64,000 nt of DNA from Euglena gracilis (GCA_039621445.1 CP154957.1:31948399-32012398), one strand, 5' to 3'; shown: positions 50,150-61,310, numbered from the stretch's first letter. The notes: a model not told the origin generated them from the sequence alone. Made by a program: numbers and translations.

Positions 50150-50670
50150 TTGTGGAAGGATTTTGAAAACCCTTTCTTGGCTCAAAACTTTTGCGGATCC
50201 TTCGGCCTCGGCTTTTTGTTGAGGCGGCCGCCGGGCTTCCAAGCCAAAATCTTCAATCTTTTCTTTTTTGTCCTTGGGTTTTTTCAGCTGCACCTTGAAA
50301 TTCATTTTTTCTTCAAATTCTGGTTCTTGCATGCACAATCAATTGATATTTTTTTGTAGTCTTGACCAGTGCATTGGTATGGGCTAAGAACCCTGTGTGT
50401 GAGATTGGTTTGTGATTGGTGGGTTCGAGTGGGGACTTTCTTAGGTTAATTAGGGAAAATGGGCAAATCCCACTGTGGAAAATTGGTCGGCCGGTCTTGA
50501 AAATTTCAAAGACGGCCCAGCAAGGTCAAAAATTGAGTTCAGACTTTCAAGCCGAACCATAATAATCTTTTCCCTAGGTTAAATTCAACTGAAAACCAAA
50601 AAATGGTATTTCAGTGATTTTCCGCCCCTCAGGCAAATTTTGGCCAAATTTTGGTTAGGACCCCTTTACA
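50150..50670. repeat. Duplicated segment, copy without insertion
   Basis: This segment is about 95% identical by eye to 60385-60882 plus 61302-61320. It carries the uninterrupted site gttaggac at 50654-50661. A Lys-rich frame (minus strand, KVQLKKPKDKKEKIEDFG) is conserved between both copies and may be a relic exon. Confidence 0.8.
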
Positions 50671-51181
50671 CTGGACCCCCCACTTAGAAAAATCTCGGGG
50701 AGATTTTGAAAAACGTAAGTAAAAAAGAAGGCGTCCACACAAAAGAAACAATTTGGTTTGCGAAAAAAAGAAGTCGTATGTGTGCAGTTGGTAAGAGCAA
50801 CGAGGGGGGGGGGGGCAGCCCAAAAGGCCACCCCGCGAAAGTAACGGCGGGGGGGGGGGGGGCAACCAAACGGGCCACACCGCACCCCGGGGGAGATGGT
50901 ACAACGGTGCAACGCAAAGTGGCGCAACGGTGCGGATCACGCCGTGCTCCTTCACCGCCACAGCCCACGGCGCGTGTGTGTTGTCGTGTGTTCACACTCA
51001 CAATATGGTATGCTATTTTTTTGTCCCCACACCACACGACACTCATGCTTAGAATGACACTTTGCGGGCACCCAAGGCGGGTCGGGTTGCAACTACGAAA
51101 GTTGCACGCCGAGCCACAATGGGGCGTAGGCATGGTTTCGCGTTTCCAACCCTTGCGAACCACTTTTTGACCAACCGTCAT
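50671..51181. other. Non-coding DNA with G runs
   Basis: Overlapping frames occur on both strands, neither convincing. G runs lie at 50805 and 50850. Confidence 0.4.
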
Positions 51182-53911
51182 TCAAGAAATCTGGTTGTTA
51201 GGCTTCAGGGGGTTTGATAAGAGCTTTCCATCAGGGATTTTTTTCTCAAGGAGCAAACTCCTTTTTTTTTGTTGGTTGGGATCCCTTTTTTGTTGGGTTT
51301 TTTTGCTTAGTCCCTCTTTAAGGAGCAAATTACCCTCTTTTTTTTTGAGTGTCACGCGCTTTTCTGTTGAGGGGGATTGTTGAATTTCGTGATCTGTTGC
51401 TTGTCGCGACCAAACACCAAAAATCAGAATCAACGAAAACAACCCCGCAAACCGCGGGATTGGTTCCCCGCAATGACAATTCATCACTTTTCCCACAACC
51501 GTAACGGGAATGTGACTTACGGATCCGTTTTTTTTTGTGGGGGGGGTCACATCAACCCGTGCCCTCCCGGGCCGTCTCTCAAATCTTGGCCCAAAATTTC
51601 CACCTCTTAAAGAAAAAAATGCGCTTGGAAAATCTGTCCACCTTTTGCTTTTCAAAAAACAAATCCAAATCTGTGAAATTCTCACCTCCTTGCCATTCCA
51701 AAAATTGTTCCTCCGAACCCAAAATTCCTTGGGGGGTTCCTACGGGAGCCTCACCGACAAAATCGTCGGCCATGTGCCATGCCTGGGCAAGTTTCTTTCC
51801 CAAAATGCTCTGAAAATTCTGCACACCGTCCTTTACGGGGGGTTTGGGTTCCACCTCCTCTCCGTAAATAACACCTTTAAATTCCCTGAAATTATGTCAG
51901 TAAAACACATCGACTTTCGTTGGAACGCCCCCCACTCATTCGCCTCCAAATGAGTGGGGCTCATCCCCATTTTGTTCATCTCAATGTTATTCTTTTCTTC
52001 CACACAACACAACCCGTGAAATTGAACAGATTCCACCTCCCACACTTGCCCAATAAAAACGTCAGATTTTGTGCCTTGGGTAAAATCGGCAGACTCAAAA
52101 TTTTTATTGGTCGACCGTTCAACCCATTTTTTATTCTCTTTCCCCAAACGGGCGGAAGAAAATTGAAATAATTCACTTTTTTCCACTTGGGAAAATTGAG
52201 GGGGTGCAAAATGCGTTTCAACCCTCCCCTCTTCCTTTTCCACCTGAAAATTGTCCACTTCCACCACCGTTTCCCAAAATCTGGGGTTCATCCAAATCCA
52301 AAATTCCCTTTCGTCATGGGTCATTCGTGGGGGGGTACCTTGGGGGACCAACACCAAACCCTCCCCCTTTGGAATATGCCTTTCCTCCTTCCTGTCAACC
52401 TGAAAAATGACCAAATCTGGGACTCGGTATTTTTTATGTGACGTCCCACCAAAAATGTTTCCACCAAAACGGTGAAAATGTCTTTTGGGCCCGGGAATGG
52501 TGAACTTGCACCAAAAACCCGGCCACAAACAGTTTGGCAAACCCTCCACCATTCCCCATATACGAGTGGGCATTTTGTAGTCAAGAGGACTACATTGACA
52601 AAAATCAAAATTCAAAAAAATCAGCCCTTTCAAAAATTCACGGTCCTTGATAAGGCCGTTTCGGGGAAGTTTAATAAAAGTTCTGGGGGGCTGTAAAAAT
52701 TGGGTGTCGGAAAGTGCCATTTTTGGGGCGAGAATCGGCATACCCCCCCCCCTTTATTTGAGCACACCTACGGGCCAACGGACCCCCCAAATGCTCAAAT
52801 AAGGGGGGGGGGTCAAATAAGGGGGGGTCAAAAATTCCTTTAGAAAGAGGGCAAAAAAAATTTTCAGCGCCTTCGGCGCATGAAAAAAAAATTCCCCGGA
52901 CCCAAATGCTCAATTAAGGGGGGGTCAAATAAAGGGGGGGGTGGTACTCCACATTTCTTTCACACATGGTGGGGTCTTGACCATATTTTGTATGAAGCAC
53001 GGATGCAAAAAGTCAAGTCCACCCCCCCTCCAGATTTTGTTCCCGTAAAAAGCTTCAAAACCTTTGGTACTTTTGACCCAAAAAATCGCTGGACTTTGTC
53101 CACAAAAGTGTTTGACTGTAGCACAAATATTTTCCGAAACAAATTTTGCGCTGGGGGCACTTGAACAAAAGTGCTGCCCCTGAACCGTTGGCCACCACTT
53201 TTTCCTTGGGCAGTTTCCCAACCTTTGCCATTAAAATTGGTCGTCCCGCCCCCCTTGCCTCGTCCTCCCCCCCCATTGGAATGGGTCCCAAAACTGGGTG
53301 CGGGGGGAGCTTGATTTGCATCCAGATTTTTTGTCCAACAGCTAGAGGCATTATTCCCAACCTTACCACAACACTTACACGGTGCTCTGATAGGTTGTGT
53401 GGTTGGGGTTTGGGAGCGGTGCTTCTTTCACCTCTGAATAATTTTTTGACAACGCCCCCCCTTCTTGAGGATTTCTGATGAAATTCTGAGAAAAATTCTC
53501 GTTCGTGTTTTTTGAATGCATTTGGTCACCCCCAACCAAACGGGGGGTTGACTCATTTCAAGGGGGGGGCACCTGGCCCTTTAAATTCCATCCCCCCTCC
53601 GTTTGTTCAAGACATCCATGTGTCATTCCCATGATTTGAGTGGGGGGGGAAATGAAAATCGCTGGGGGAAAACAGCAATTTTTATCCAATTGACCACCCA
53701 TTGAGTGAAAGAAGCGAATTTTTGTCCCTTGCCAACTCCTTTCTGGTTTCTTCCTCATTCTGGCTTTCATTCCTCCTTTCTTTGTGAAAAATCTGGGGAA
53801 ATTCCCATCTTAGCACATGACAGGTGTCCGCATGAGATGGAGATGTGACAAAATTCTGAATCGTCAAAAATTCTGTCTCAAAATGTTTCCAATGATCCCC
53901 AAAAAACGTTG
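51182..53911 (-). pseudogene. Degenerate Ty1/copia-like retrotransposon remnant
   Basis: On the minus strand a zinc-knuckle-like CKCCGKVGNNASSCW (near 53360) has the C-x2-C-x8-9-C spacing with Asn in place of His. Downstream, the 302-codon frame 51833-52741 contains a stretch (GFWCKFTIPGPKRHF...GGTSHKKYRV, about 52370-52510) resembling the segment after the integrase core in copia elements. Further pieces lie in other frames to 51182. The protease and most of the integrase core would have to be missing, and 52740-52930 is filled by a G-run repeat. Upstream, 56020-56415 may continue the same element beyond the TTAA insertion. The family assignment is tentative. Confidence 0.4.
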
Positions 53912-53967
53912 TTAAAAACGTGTTCAGCCCGCCAAATGCCTACCCTGAAATTCGTGGTCATGAACAC

Positions 53968-55020
53968 GTTTTCAATGAGGGCATTTGTGGCAATGACACG
54001 TTTTCAGTGAAGGCATCTGTGTTCAGGCACGTTTTCAGTGAGGGCATCTGTGGCAACCCCCAGCAAGAAACAAAAATCGCTATCATGAAAAATCGGCGTG
54101 CGGCTGAGAGGCCGGGTGGTCCTCAACGGGTGAGGCGGGTCGGGGGCACTCTACAACACGAAGAAGACGACAACAAGAAGGCTAGGTTGCCTTGGCACAA
54201 CGACAGGGAAGGGGCGAAAATCACGGCACACGACAGGCTTTGCACAAAAAAGAGCCATACTTTGGTGGCCGCCGCAAATCTTGGCAATGAAAATGATATG
54301 CCAAACCGCAGGCGTCACAGACAACTTTGTTCAGCTCCACACAATTTGGATTTTTGGGAATGGCAACACCACAAAAACCACATTTCTCCTGTTTTATAGG
54401 CAGTCAGGACACAGCACGAGGCACAGGGAGTTGGTCAGGGGAGGGAACAGTTCCCGACTGCTGCTCACGTTGAGCCACACATTGTTCGATGACGCTCGCC
54501 TCATCGAACAACAGGCTGGGTTCCAGCTCCCATCCCGTCCAGGCAATAAAGAAAGCATCCAGCTCAGGATAAGAGGCTTGCCGATGTTGACACAGTTTGG
54601 CGAACTCCAAACAGTTGGCAACAGCAGCAAGCTCTGCTCCCACGGAGCCGGACTTTTTCTTTGTGTTGCCCTGTGCCAGCAAGGTGCCATGAAGGGGGTC
54701 AACCTTCGGCTTCTTGGCATCTTGCTGGTATACCGCAAGAGCAGCCAGGAACAGTTCCGTCCTAGGGGGTGGTGGCAAAAGACCATTCACAAAGTTTGCC
54801 GTGCGTTTAGCCATACTGGGAGGGCTGCGGAAAAAAGAAAAGAAAGAAAGAAAAAGGGGGGGGTGGCACGTTTTCAATGCGGGCATTTGTGGCAATGACA
54901 CGTTTTCCATTAAGGCATCTGTGTTCAGGCACGTTTTCCATTAAGGCATTTGTGGCAATGGCACGTTTTCCATTAAGGCATCTGTGTTCAGGCACGTTTT
55001 CAGTAAGGGCATCTGTGGCA
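53968..55020. repeat. Short degenerate tandem repeats flanking the PHD units
   Basis: Units of 31-33 bp of the type cacgttttccattaaggcat followed by ctgtgttcagg or ttgtggcaatg alternate at 53968-54060, 54868-55020 and 55833-55905. They alternate two variants, which suggests a two-unit amplification. Confidence 0.75.
54221..54814 (-). CDS. PHD-finger protein with an in-frame TGA or very short intron (copy 1)
   Basis: The frame starts MAKRTANFVNGLLPPPP. It runs 136 codons through an Ala/Leu/Glu-rich part (ELAAVANCLEFAKLCQ, ELDAFFIAWTGWELEP) to a TGA at 54404. In the same register 60 further codons follow, with a complete C4HC3 pattern: CGFC, then CDACGLAYHFHC, then CKAC (spacing fits a PHD finger), and a stop at 54221. 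Either the TGA is read through, or a short intron with phase-0 borders (for example GTGTCC...AAAACAG, 24 nt) removes it. PHD fingers usually read histone tails. The location inside a mobile element suggests a captured host domain. Confidence 0.65.
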
Positions 55021-55185
55021 ACCCCCAGCAAGAAACAAAAATCGCTATCATGAAAAATCGGCGTGCGGCTGAGAGGCCGGGTGGTCCTCAACGGGTGAGG
55101 CGGGTCGGGGGCACTCTACAACACGAAGAAGACGACAACAAGAAGGCTAGGTTGCCTTGGCACAACGACAGGGAAGGGGCGAAAA

Positions 55186-55779
55186 TCACGGCACACGACA
55201 GGCTTTGCACAAAAAAGAGCCATACTTTGGTGGCCGCCGCAAATCTTGGCAATGAAAATGATATGCCAAACCGCAGGCGTCACAGACAACTTTGTTCAGC
55301 TCCACACAATTTGGATTTTTGGGAATGGCAACACCACAAAAACCACATTTCTCCTGTTTTATAGGCAGTCAGGACACAGCACGAGGCACAGGGAGTTGGT
55401 CAGGGGAGGGAACAGTTCCCGACTGCTGCTCACGTTGAGCCACACATTGTTCGATGACGCTCGCCTCATCGAACAACAGGCTGGGTTCCAGCTCCCATCC
55501 CGTCCAGGCAATAAAGAAAGCATCCAGCTCAGGATAAGAGGCTTGCCGATGTTGACACAGTTTGGCGAACTCCAAACAGTTGGCAACAGCAGCAAGCTCT
55601 GCTCCCACGGAGCCGGACTTTTTCTTTGTGTTGCCCTGTGCCAGCAAGGTGCCATGAAGGGGGTCAACCTTCGGCTTCTTGGCATCTTGCTGGTATACCG
55701 CAAGAGCAGCCAGGAACAGTTCCGTCCTAGGGGGTGGTGGCAAAAGACCATTCACAAAGTTTGCCGTGCGTTTAGCCAT
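55186..55779 (-). CDS. PHD-finger protein with an in-frame TGA or very short intron (copy 2)
   Basis: Copy 2 is apparently identical to copy 1 at an offset of 965 bp, including the TGA at 55369 and the whole C4HC3 pattern. The identity argues for a recent tandem duplication or for an assembly artefact. The same in-frame TGA in both copies gives no independent support for function. Confidence 0.65.
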
Positions 55780-56019
55780 ACTGGGAGGGCTGCGGAAAAA
55801 AGAAAAGAAAGAAAGAAAAAGGGGGGGGGTGGCACGTTTTCAATGCGGGCATTTGTGGCAATGACACGTTTTCCATTAAGGCATCTGTGTTCAGGCACAT
55901 TTTCCATTAGGGCGCCGTTTTTTGGGTCCGAATTTCACAAATTCGCGTTTTTGACCCCTTGCGTGAATCATGACCACGAATTTCAGGGCAGGCATTTGGC
56001 GGGCTCTGAACACGTTTTT

Positions 56020-56415
56020 AAACAAATTGTGGCTGAGCCCAGATTTCAGCCTGAATACGTGGCAACCAAAAACGGTGCCTTCCCCCATCATCCCTACCCC
56101 TGCCCCCATCCCTGTGAGCAAAATTTGCACCAGGACCATCACATATAGAAATTTTTCATGCGTTTCAACGGGAAATTCCAACACGCTTCGCTGGGGGGCA
56201 TTCAAAAGGATTATTGTTTGTGAGGCTGTTACTCCAAACTTACGGAAGGAAAATACACCATTCTGGGGGAAACAAAAAAACAGAGTGAGGGGGGTAAAAA
56301 CTGTTGTGGGCTGGGTAATGGGAACGTGCAAAGTGTGGCTTGGCCAACAGGGGGTAGAGACCACCTTATGGTCCTCCCCTTTAGGCAAGACCACCACTCC
56401 AGCACTGGAACCCAA
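56020..56415 (-). other. Coding-like segment right of the TTAA element, unknown
   Basis: The minus strand is open for about 130 codons here (TLHVPITQPTTVFTPLTLFF, KFGVTASQTIILLNAPQ). A plus-strand frame covers the same DNA. It may be the upstream part of the remnant at 51182-53911, now separated by the insertion. Confidence 0.3.
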
Positions 56416-56496
56416 AAAAGCCGCTCCCCCTGCCTCTGGGCCTAGGTTGCCCGAGTAGGGAGCGACCGGGGGGGGGGGATTTGAAAAATTTGAAAA

Positions 56497-56691
56497 GGGG
56501 GGTCGGCACGCCGTGGCGAGGTTTCCGGCGAGGGGGGGGGGAGGGGTGCGCGGGGGCTTGCCAAGAAAATTTTCTTTGGCGGGCCTGACATGGCGTGGCG
56601 AGGGGGTCTGAAAAGGGGGGGGAGGGGGGGGGTAAAATGGCGTGGCGAGGGGGTCGGTGAGGGGGGGGGGGGAGGGGTGTGCCGACCCCCC
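56497..56691. mobile_element. MITE with GGGGGGTCGGCAC ends (copy 1)
   Basis: The ends are ggggggtcggcac and the inverse gtgccgacccccc, flanked by AAAA on both sides. The interior has tandem tggcgtggcgagg blocks and G runs, shared with 59798-60024. Confidence 0.75.
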
Positions 56692-57366
56692 AAAACCAAC
56701 CCACTCACTCTCTCTGGGCTTCTCCTTCTCGTTCCTTCAGGTCCCAACCCAGGCCTTCTCGTCACTTCATGTCCCAACCGTGTTCCCAACCCATAGCTCA
56801 GTCCCAACCCATAGCTCTTGGGTGGGGTACTCGTCGCTGCACTGGGTGCTCCTGGGCCCCCCTGCACCGCCACCATAGCGGTGCGGGGGAGTGGGCCCCC
56901 GGACGCCGCCACCACAGCGACGCCGGGGTTGGGGGTCTCCCTTCCCGGGATGTGAAAACAAAATTTGCGGCCAGTGAACTGGGCAGGGGGAAAAAACTGT
57001 CCACATTGACCCCCTTCCGCAATAAACTGGGATTGTGTCCGTTTGAAAATTCTGAGACCCTCCAATTGAGAAAAGCTTTGCTCAATCCCAATAACGTGGA
57101 AATTTCTACAAATCCTTGAATTTTCAGCAAAAATGCCTGAAACGGCGTTTGATTTGAGTTTTGCAAACCCAAAACTGGTAATTTCTCGTCAAAAAGTTCT
57201 TGCCTTTTGGCTGTTGTCCAAAGTAAAATTGGGCTGGAATCCCGCTGAATTTTGATCACTTTTGACCAAAGCGGTTTCCATTTTTGAATCTGGGGGATCT
57301 GCAGTTTTTTCCAACTTTGCCCAGGGAAATTGAAAACATTCTTCGCCCAGCACCTCAAACTGAATT
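56692..57366. other. DNA with short tandem phrases, no supported gene
   Basis: Positions 56745-56820 repeat cccaacccatagctc-type phrases. Frames across 56798-57358 on the minus strand (LWSKVIKIQRDSSPI, ELFDEKLPVLGLQN) look coding-like but unassigned. Confidence 0.35.
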
Positions 57367-57590
57367 AAACCGGCGTTTGAGACGCCGGGTTCAGGATAGA
57401 ACCGGCGTCCCCCCCCCCACGGGTTTTCCGGACGCCGGTTCTGTCCTAAAACCCGGCGTTAGGAACGCCGGTTCTGTCCAAAACCCGGCGTCCGGTTTGG
57501 GACAGTATTTTGTGTAAGAAAGTGTGCCAACGTGACCCCAGAAACAAAAATATCCTTGGCTGAAGGGGGATAAAAGGCACAATTGCTGAG
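57367..57590. repeat. Cluster of GACGCCGG..CCGGCGTC inverted motifs (copy 2 of the dispersed repeat)
   Basis: Four partial units, each itself imperfectly palindromic (gacgccgg..ttctgtcc..aacccggcgt), followed by the tail shared with 45758-45865. More units lie at 58492-58530 and in the palindrome at 58885-58968. Confidence 0.75.
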
Positions 57591-57724
57591 TGCAAAATAT
57601 CATGGATGACTGACGGCAAGCGTTTTGCAGTTTCTGAGGTGGGGGGGAGGATTGCTAGGCATACTGGTTGCTACAGCTGCACTGATTACAGGGCAAAACA
57701 TATTGCCGGCAAGGAGACACATTA

Positions 57725-58400
57725 CAGAAATTTTGGCTGGACCCCACTGGTTTTTTTCAGAAGTAACTTGACCCCCCCCCTATTTGTCACCCCCCCCTAA
57801 TAGTCGCCCCCCCCCCTACCCATGGACCCATGGAAATGTGGGGTGAATTGAGTACCCTCCCCCCTAATTGTCACCCCCCCCCTAATAGTCGCCAAGGGGT
57901 CAAAACGCTCCCGGGGGGGGTGCCATATAGGGGGGGGGGGTCACGTTACGGTTGGGAATTTTGGGTGGACTTCCCCTGGGTTTTTTCAGACATACGGCAG
58001 GGAAATTTTGGCTGGACCCGCCCTGGGTTAGTTCAAAAATTCGGTTTAATGTTGACTGCCCACCCCTGGGTTTTAATTACGGTTGGGAAATGTTGGCTGG
58101 ACCCCCCTGGGTTTTTTAGAAATACGGTTGTTAAATGCTGGCTGGAACCCCCCCGTGCGTTTTTCAGAATTGCGGCTGATAAATGTTGGCTGGACCCCCT
58201 GGGTTGTTTCAGACATACGGAGGGGAAACTGTGGTTGGACCTCGCTGGGTTTATTATCACGGTTGGGAAATTTTGGTTGGACCTGCTGGGTTTTTTTCTG
58301 TCAGAAATACGGTTGGGAATACGGCTGGAACCCCCATGGCTTTTTAAGAGTTTCAGAGATTTTTATGTTTGAATCCTCTGGTTTTTTTTTCTTCAGAATT
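57725..58400 (+). repeat. Minisatellite of about 55-57-bp units, roughly ten copies
   Basis: Each unit reads approximately ggttgggaaattttgg ctggacccc ctgggttttttcagaaatac. Copies diverge by 10-30%. The open frame through it (KCWLDPPGFF-like repeats) is a by-product. Confidence 0.8.
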
Positions 58401-58884
58401 TGCTTTGGGACGTTTTGGCTGTTCCTCCCTGGGACTAAAGGGGAACGCTAGTAAACGTATTTCTAGGTGCTCCCTGGCCCGAAGGGGGTGAACGCCGGTT
58501 CTGTCCTGAACCCGGCGTCTCTAAAACGCCGCTTTAAACAAGGGGGGTGTTAGGGTCGCGGGGGGGGGGGGGGGTGGGGGGGGGGTGGGGGGGGGGGGGG
58601 TCGCGGGGGAAATGGGTTTCGCGGCAGGTCATGTGTGACTTGTGTGACGTCGTCCTACCCTCTAATTTTAGATCCCAATTAGGAATTTGCGTGCCATTTG
58701 GGTCCGAAAATAGGTCCAATTAGGAATTTGCGACCAATTTTTTGTGTTTTTGATTCCTAATTGAGTGGCAAATTCCTAATTAATGCAAATTTTTTGTACT
58801 TTTTGGGAACCCGAATTGGGCTCAGAGTGGGGTCGCGGGGGGGGGCGGGGGGGGTCGCGGGGGGGTCGCGGGGGAAACACCCCC

Positions 58885-58968
58885 AAGGGGTGGCGGACGC
58901 CGGTTCTGTCCTGAACCCGGCGTCCCCGGACGCCGGGTTCAGGACAGAACCGGCGTCCGCCACCCCTT
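58885..58968. repeat. Perfect palindrome, 41-bp arms, 2-nt centre
   Basis: Left arm 58885-58925 and right arm 58928-58968 are exact reverse complements (start aaggggtggcggacgccgg). Each arm contains the GACGCCGGTTCTGTCCTGAACCCGGCGTC motif of the dispersed family. Confidence 0.95.
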
Positions 58969-59159
58969 TTTTGTAGTAATTTCGTGCACTCTCCTCCTTG
59001 CACGTTCTTCCAAGGATCTTTGTTTCCCCCCTCCATCTCCATTTCCACAGGGGGGGCTGAAATTTGTGTGAGGGGGACAATTCCCGTTTCTCCTCCACCA
59101 GCCAAAAAGTCTGATCCGTGCCCTCTCCCAGCCTGGGGGGGGGGGCAAAAGGGAAAAAT

Positions 59160-59797
59160 TTACCGTACGGAGGATTCCACCCATCTCCGACAAGGTTGGC
59201 TGAAAAAACATGAAAACCACAGCAAAAAATCCGTGGCACCAGGGAAAGTTGTCCCGTACGGAGGATATCACCCATCTCCGACCGTTTTGGCTGAAAATCT
59301 GCCAAAGTCACAGAAAATTTCTGTGACGGGGAAAGGGAAGATTCGCTTTTTCACTTGAAAAATGAAAGATCCTTGGGTGAGACAACGCCTGGGTTTTTTT
59401 GTGGGGAAAATACGTGCCACTTTGTAAATGGGCCATGCCCCCCACAATAAATCTTGCTGAAAATGGATGCCGTTGGCAAAAACTGTGGGAGACTTCAGAA
59501 AATTCCAGAAAATTCTGGGTCCTCATCGTAATTCTTGCTGAAATTGGCCAAGTTAACTGTAAAAAACCTTCTCGGGTCTGAAAATTCAGTGGTAACCCAA
59601 ATCTGCTGGGAATTCACTTTTCTGAAAAATCTGTGGTGATGCGACAAGTAAATTTGGCAAGAAAGATCTTTCTGAAAAATCTGTAAATGGAATGCATTGT
59701 GGCACCAAAATTTTCCCACCTGACACTTCCGAATGCCCACAATTCTTCGGGTTCTTTAGAGGGCTGTGGGTGGGGGTTGTATGCTGGCACACCCTTG
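59160..59797. other. Short tandem duplications, no supported gene
   Basis: The phrase cgtacggagga followed by cacccatctccgac occurs at 59164 and 59256, with the intervening ctgaaaa..ccacag part repeated. Nothing coding is recognised. Confidence 0.45.
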
Positions 59798-60024
59798 GGG
59801 GGTCGGCACGCCGTGGCGAGCCGTCCGGCTAGGGGGGGGGGGAGGGGGGTTTTTGGCGTGGCGAGGGGGTCCCGGATGGGGGGGGGGTGCGCGGGGGTTT
59901 TCCAAGAAAATTTTCTTTGGCGCGGCTGACATGGCGTGGCGAGGGGGTCTGAAAAGGGGGGGGGAGGGGGGGTAAAATGGCGTGGCGAGGGGGTCGGTGA
60001 GGGGGGGGGGGTGTGCCGACCCCC
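59798..60024. mobile_element. MITE with GGGGGTCGGCAC ends (copy 2)
   Basis: Same ends and interior blocks as 56497-56691. CCTTG flanks it on both sides (59793-59797 and 60025-60029) if five Gs are counted in the terminal repeat; the G run makes the border ambiguous. Confidence 0.75.
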
Positions 60025-60384
60025 CCTTGTCGTGTGTTGTATGTGTCCGCCTGCTGAGGTCCACCAGCTTCAATACTGCGTAGCTTCAACAATGTATTGG
60101 AGATCAGGCGGTGACTTTGGGTTTTTCGGGCGGGACCCCCCCACCCCCCCCCCCTCTTCATTGGAAATACATGGCGGTGAACTTCACCGGTGAACTTCAC
60201 CGGTGAAGTTTCTCCATTGAAATTCCTTTAGGGGCGAAGCCCCCAACCCCCCCCCCACCCCTGCCTAACCTCCATTTGTTGTATCTTCAGCTTCAGCCTT
60301 CAATCTTCTTCTTTGACTTTCTTCTGCTTCAGCTGCCGGGAGGGCCTCGCTCTGGCCGGATGATCCGGGTAGGACCTCCATGAA

Positions 60385-60882
60385 AACCCTTTCTTGGCTC
60401 GAAACTTTTGCGGATCCTTCGGCCTCGGCTTTTTGTTGAGGCGGCCGCCAGGCTTGAATCCAAAATCTTCAATCTTTTCTTTTTTGTCCTTGGGCTTTTT
60501 CAGCTGCACCTTGAAATTCATTTTTTCTTCAAATACTGGTTCTTGCATGCACAATCAATTGATATTTTTTTGTAGTCTTGACCAGTGCATTGGTATGGGC
60601 TAAGAACCCTGTGTGTGAGATTGGTTTGTAATTGGTGGGTTCGAGTGGGGACTTTCTTAGGTTAATTAGGGAAAATGGGCAAATCCTACCGTGGAAAATT
60701 GGTCGGCCGGTCTTGAAAATTTCAAAGAATCGGCCCAGCAAGGTCAAAAATTGAGTTCAGACTTTCAAGCCGAACCATAATAATCTTTTCCCTAGGTTAA
60801 ATTCGACTGAAAACCAAAAAATGGTATTTCAGTGATTTTCCGCTCCACTCGGGCAAATTTTGGCCAAATTTTGTGTTAGGAC
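60385..60882. repeat. Duplicated segment, copy with insertion
   Basis: This segment matches 50150-50653. Similarity resumes after the inserted element at 61302. The conserved Lys-rich minus-strand frame is also present here (60300-60554). Confidence 0.8.
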
Positions 60883-61301
60883 CAGGGTTGACGTTTTTTT
60901 TTGTTTTTTTTAAAAAAACCAAAAAAACATGTTTTTTTTTAAAAAAAACGCAAAAAAACATGTTTTTTTTGAAAAAGCAAAAATTGACCTTTTTCCTTGC
61001 GAAATGGCCATTTTTTGAGGAAAAGGTTCTAAAGTCATGTTTTTGGTCATCAAAGTGGCGTTTTTTAGTTTTTCCAGACCCTTCATCCAAAAATACTAAA
61101 ATGATGGTTCATGTGAAAGCCATCACCCTTTACGGACTGCGAAGCTACAGAGATAAAAAATGACCTTTTTCCTTTAAAAAAACGTTCAAAATTTTTTTTC
61201 ACCCAAACCCTCCATGACGTTTTTTTTGTTTTTTTTAAAAAAAATATTTTTTTAAAAAAAACATTTTTTTTTTGTTTTAAAAAAACAAGCCGTCAACCTT
61301 G
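60883..61301. mobile_element. hAT-type MITE with 8-bp target duplication and an empty site elsewhere in the window
   Basis: The ends are CAGGGTTGACG and CGTCAACCTTG (inverted, one mismatch). GTTAGGAC is duplicated at 60875-60882 and 61302-61309. The paralogous segment at 50654-50661 has a single gttaggac and no insert, which proves the borders. The interior is made of A and T runs in inverted order. Confidence 0.92.
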
Positions 61302-61310
61302 GTTAGGACC

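Larger units (their letters stand above)
53916..56017. mobile_element. TTAA-flanked element with long inverted ends, carrying a duplicated PHD-finger gene
   Basis: Left end 53916-53963 and right end 55970-56017 are inverted copies (about 45 bp, few differences; outermost AAACGTGTTCAG). Both are bordered by TTAA (53912-53915 and 56018-56021), the target used by piggyBac-type elements, although the ends lack their usual CCC start. Inside, a unit of 965 bp is present twice in tandem, each with one minus-strand gene. Degenerate 31-33-bp repeats (cacgttttcNNTNagggcat) lie between and beside the units. No transposase is visible. Confidence 0.65.

Noticed and set aside
53968-55020. CRISPR-like array of cacgttttc units
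   Set aside because: The units abut one another without unique spacers and alternate two variants; it is a minisatellite inside a transposable element.
54281-56148. Plus-strand frames of 205 and 300 codons over the PHD units
   Set aside because: They are shadows of the minus-strand PHD gene, which has the complete C4HC3 pattern.
57830-58451. Open frames rich in WLDPPGFF
   Set aside because: They are translations of the 55-57-bp minisatellite, with no conserved register beyond the unit.
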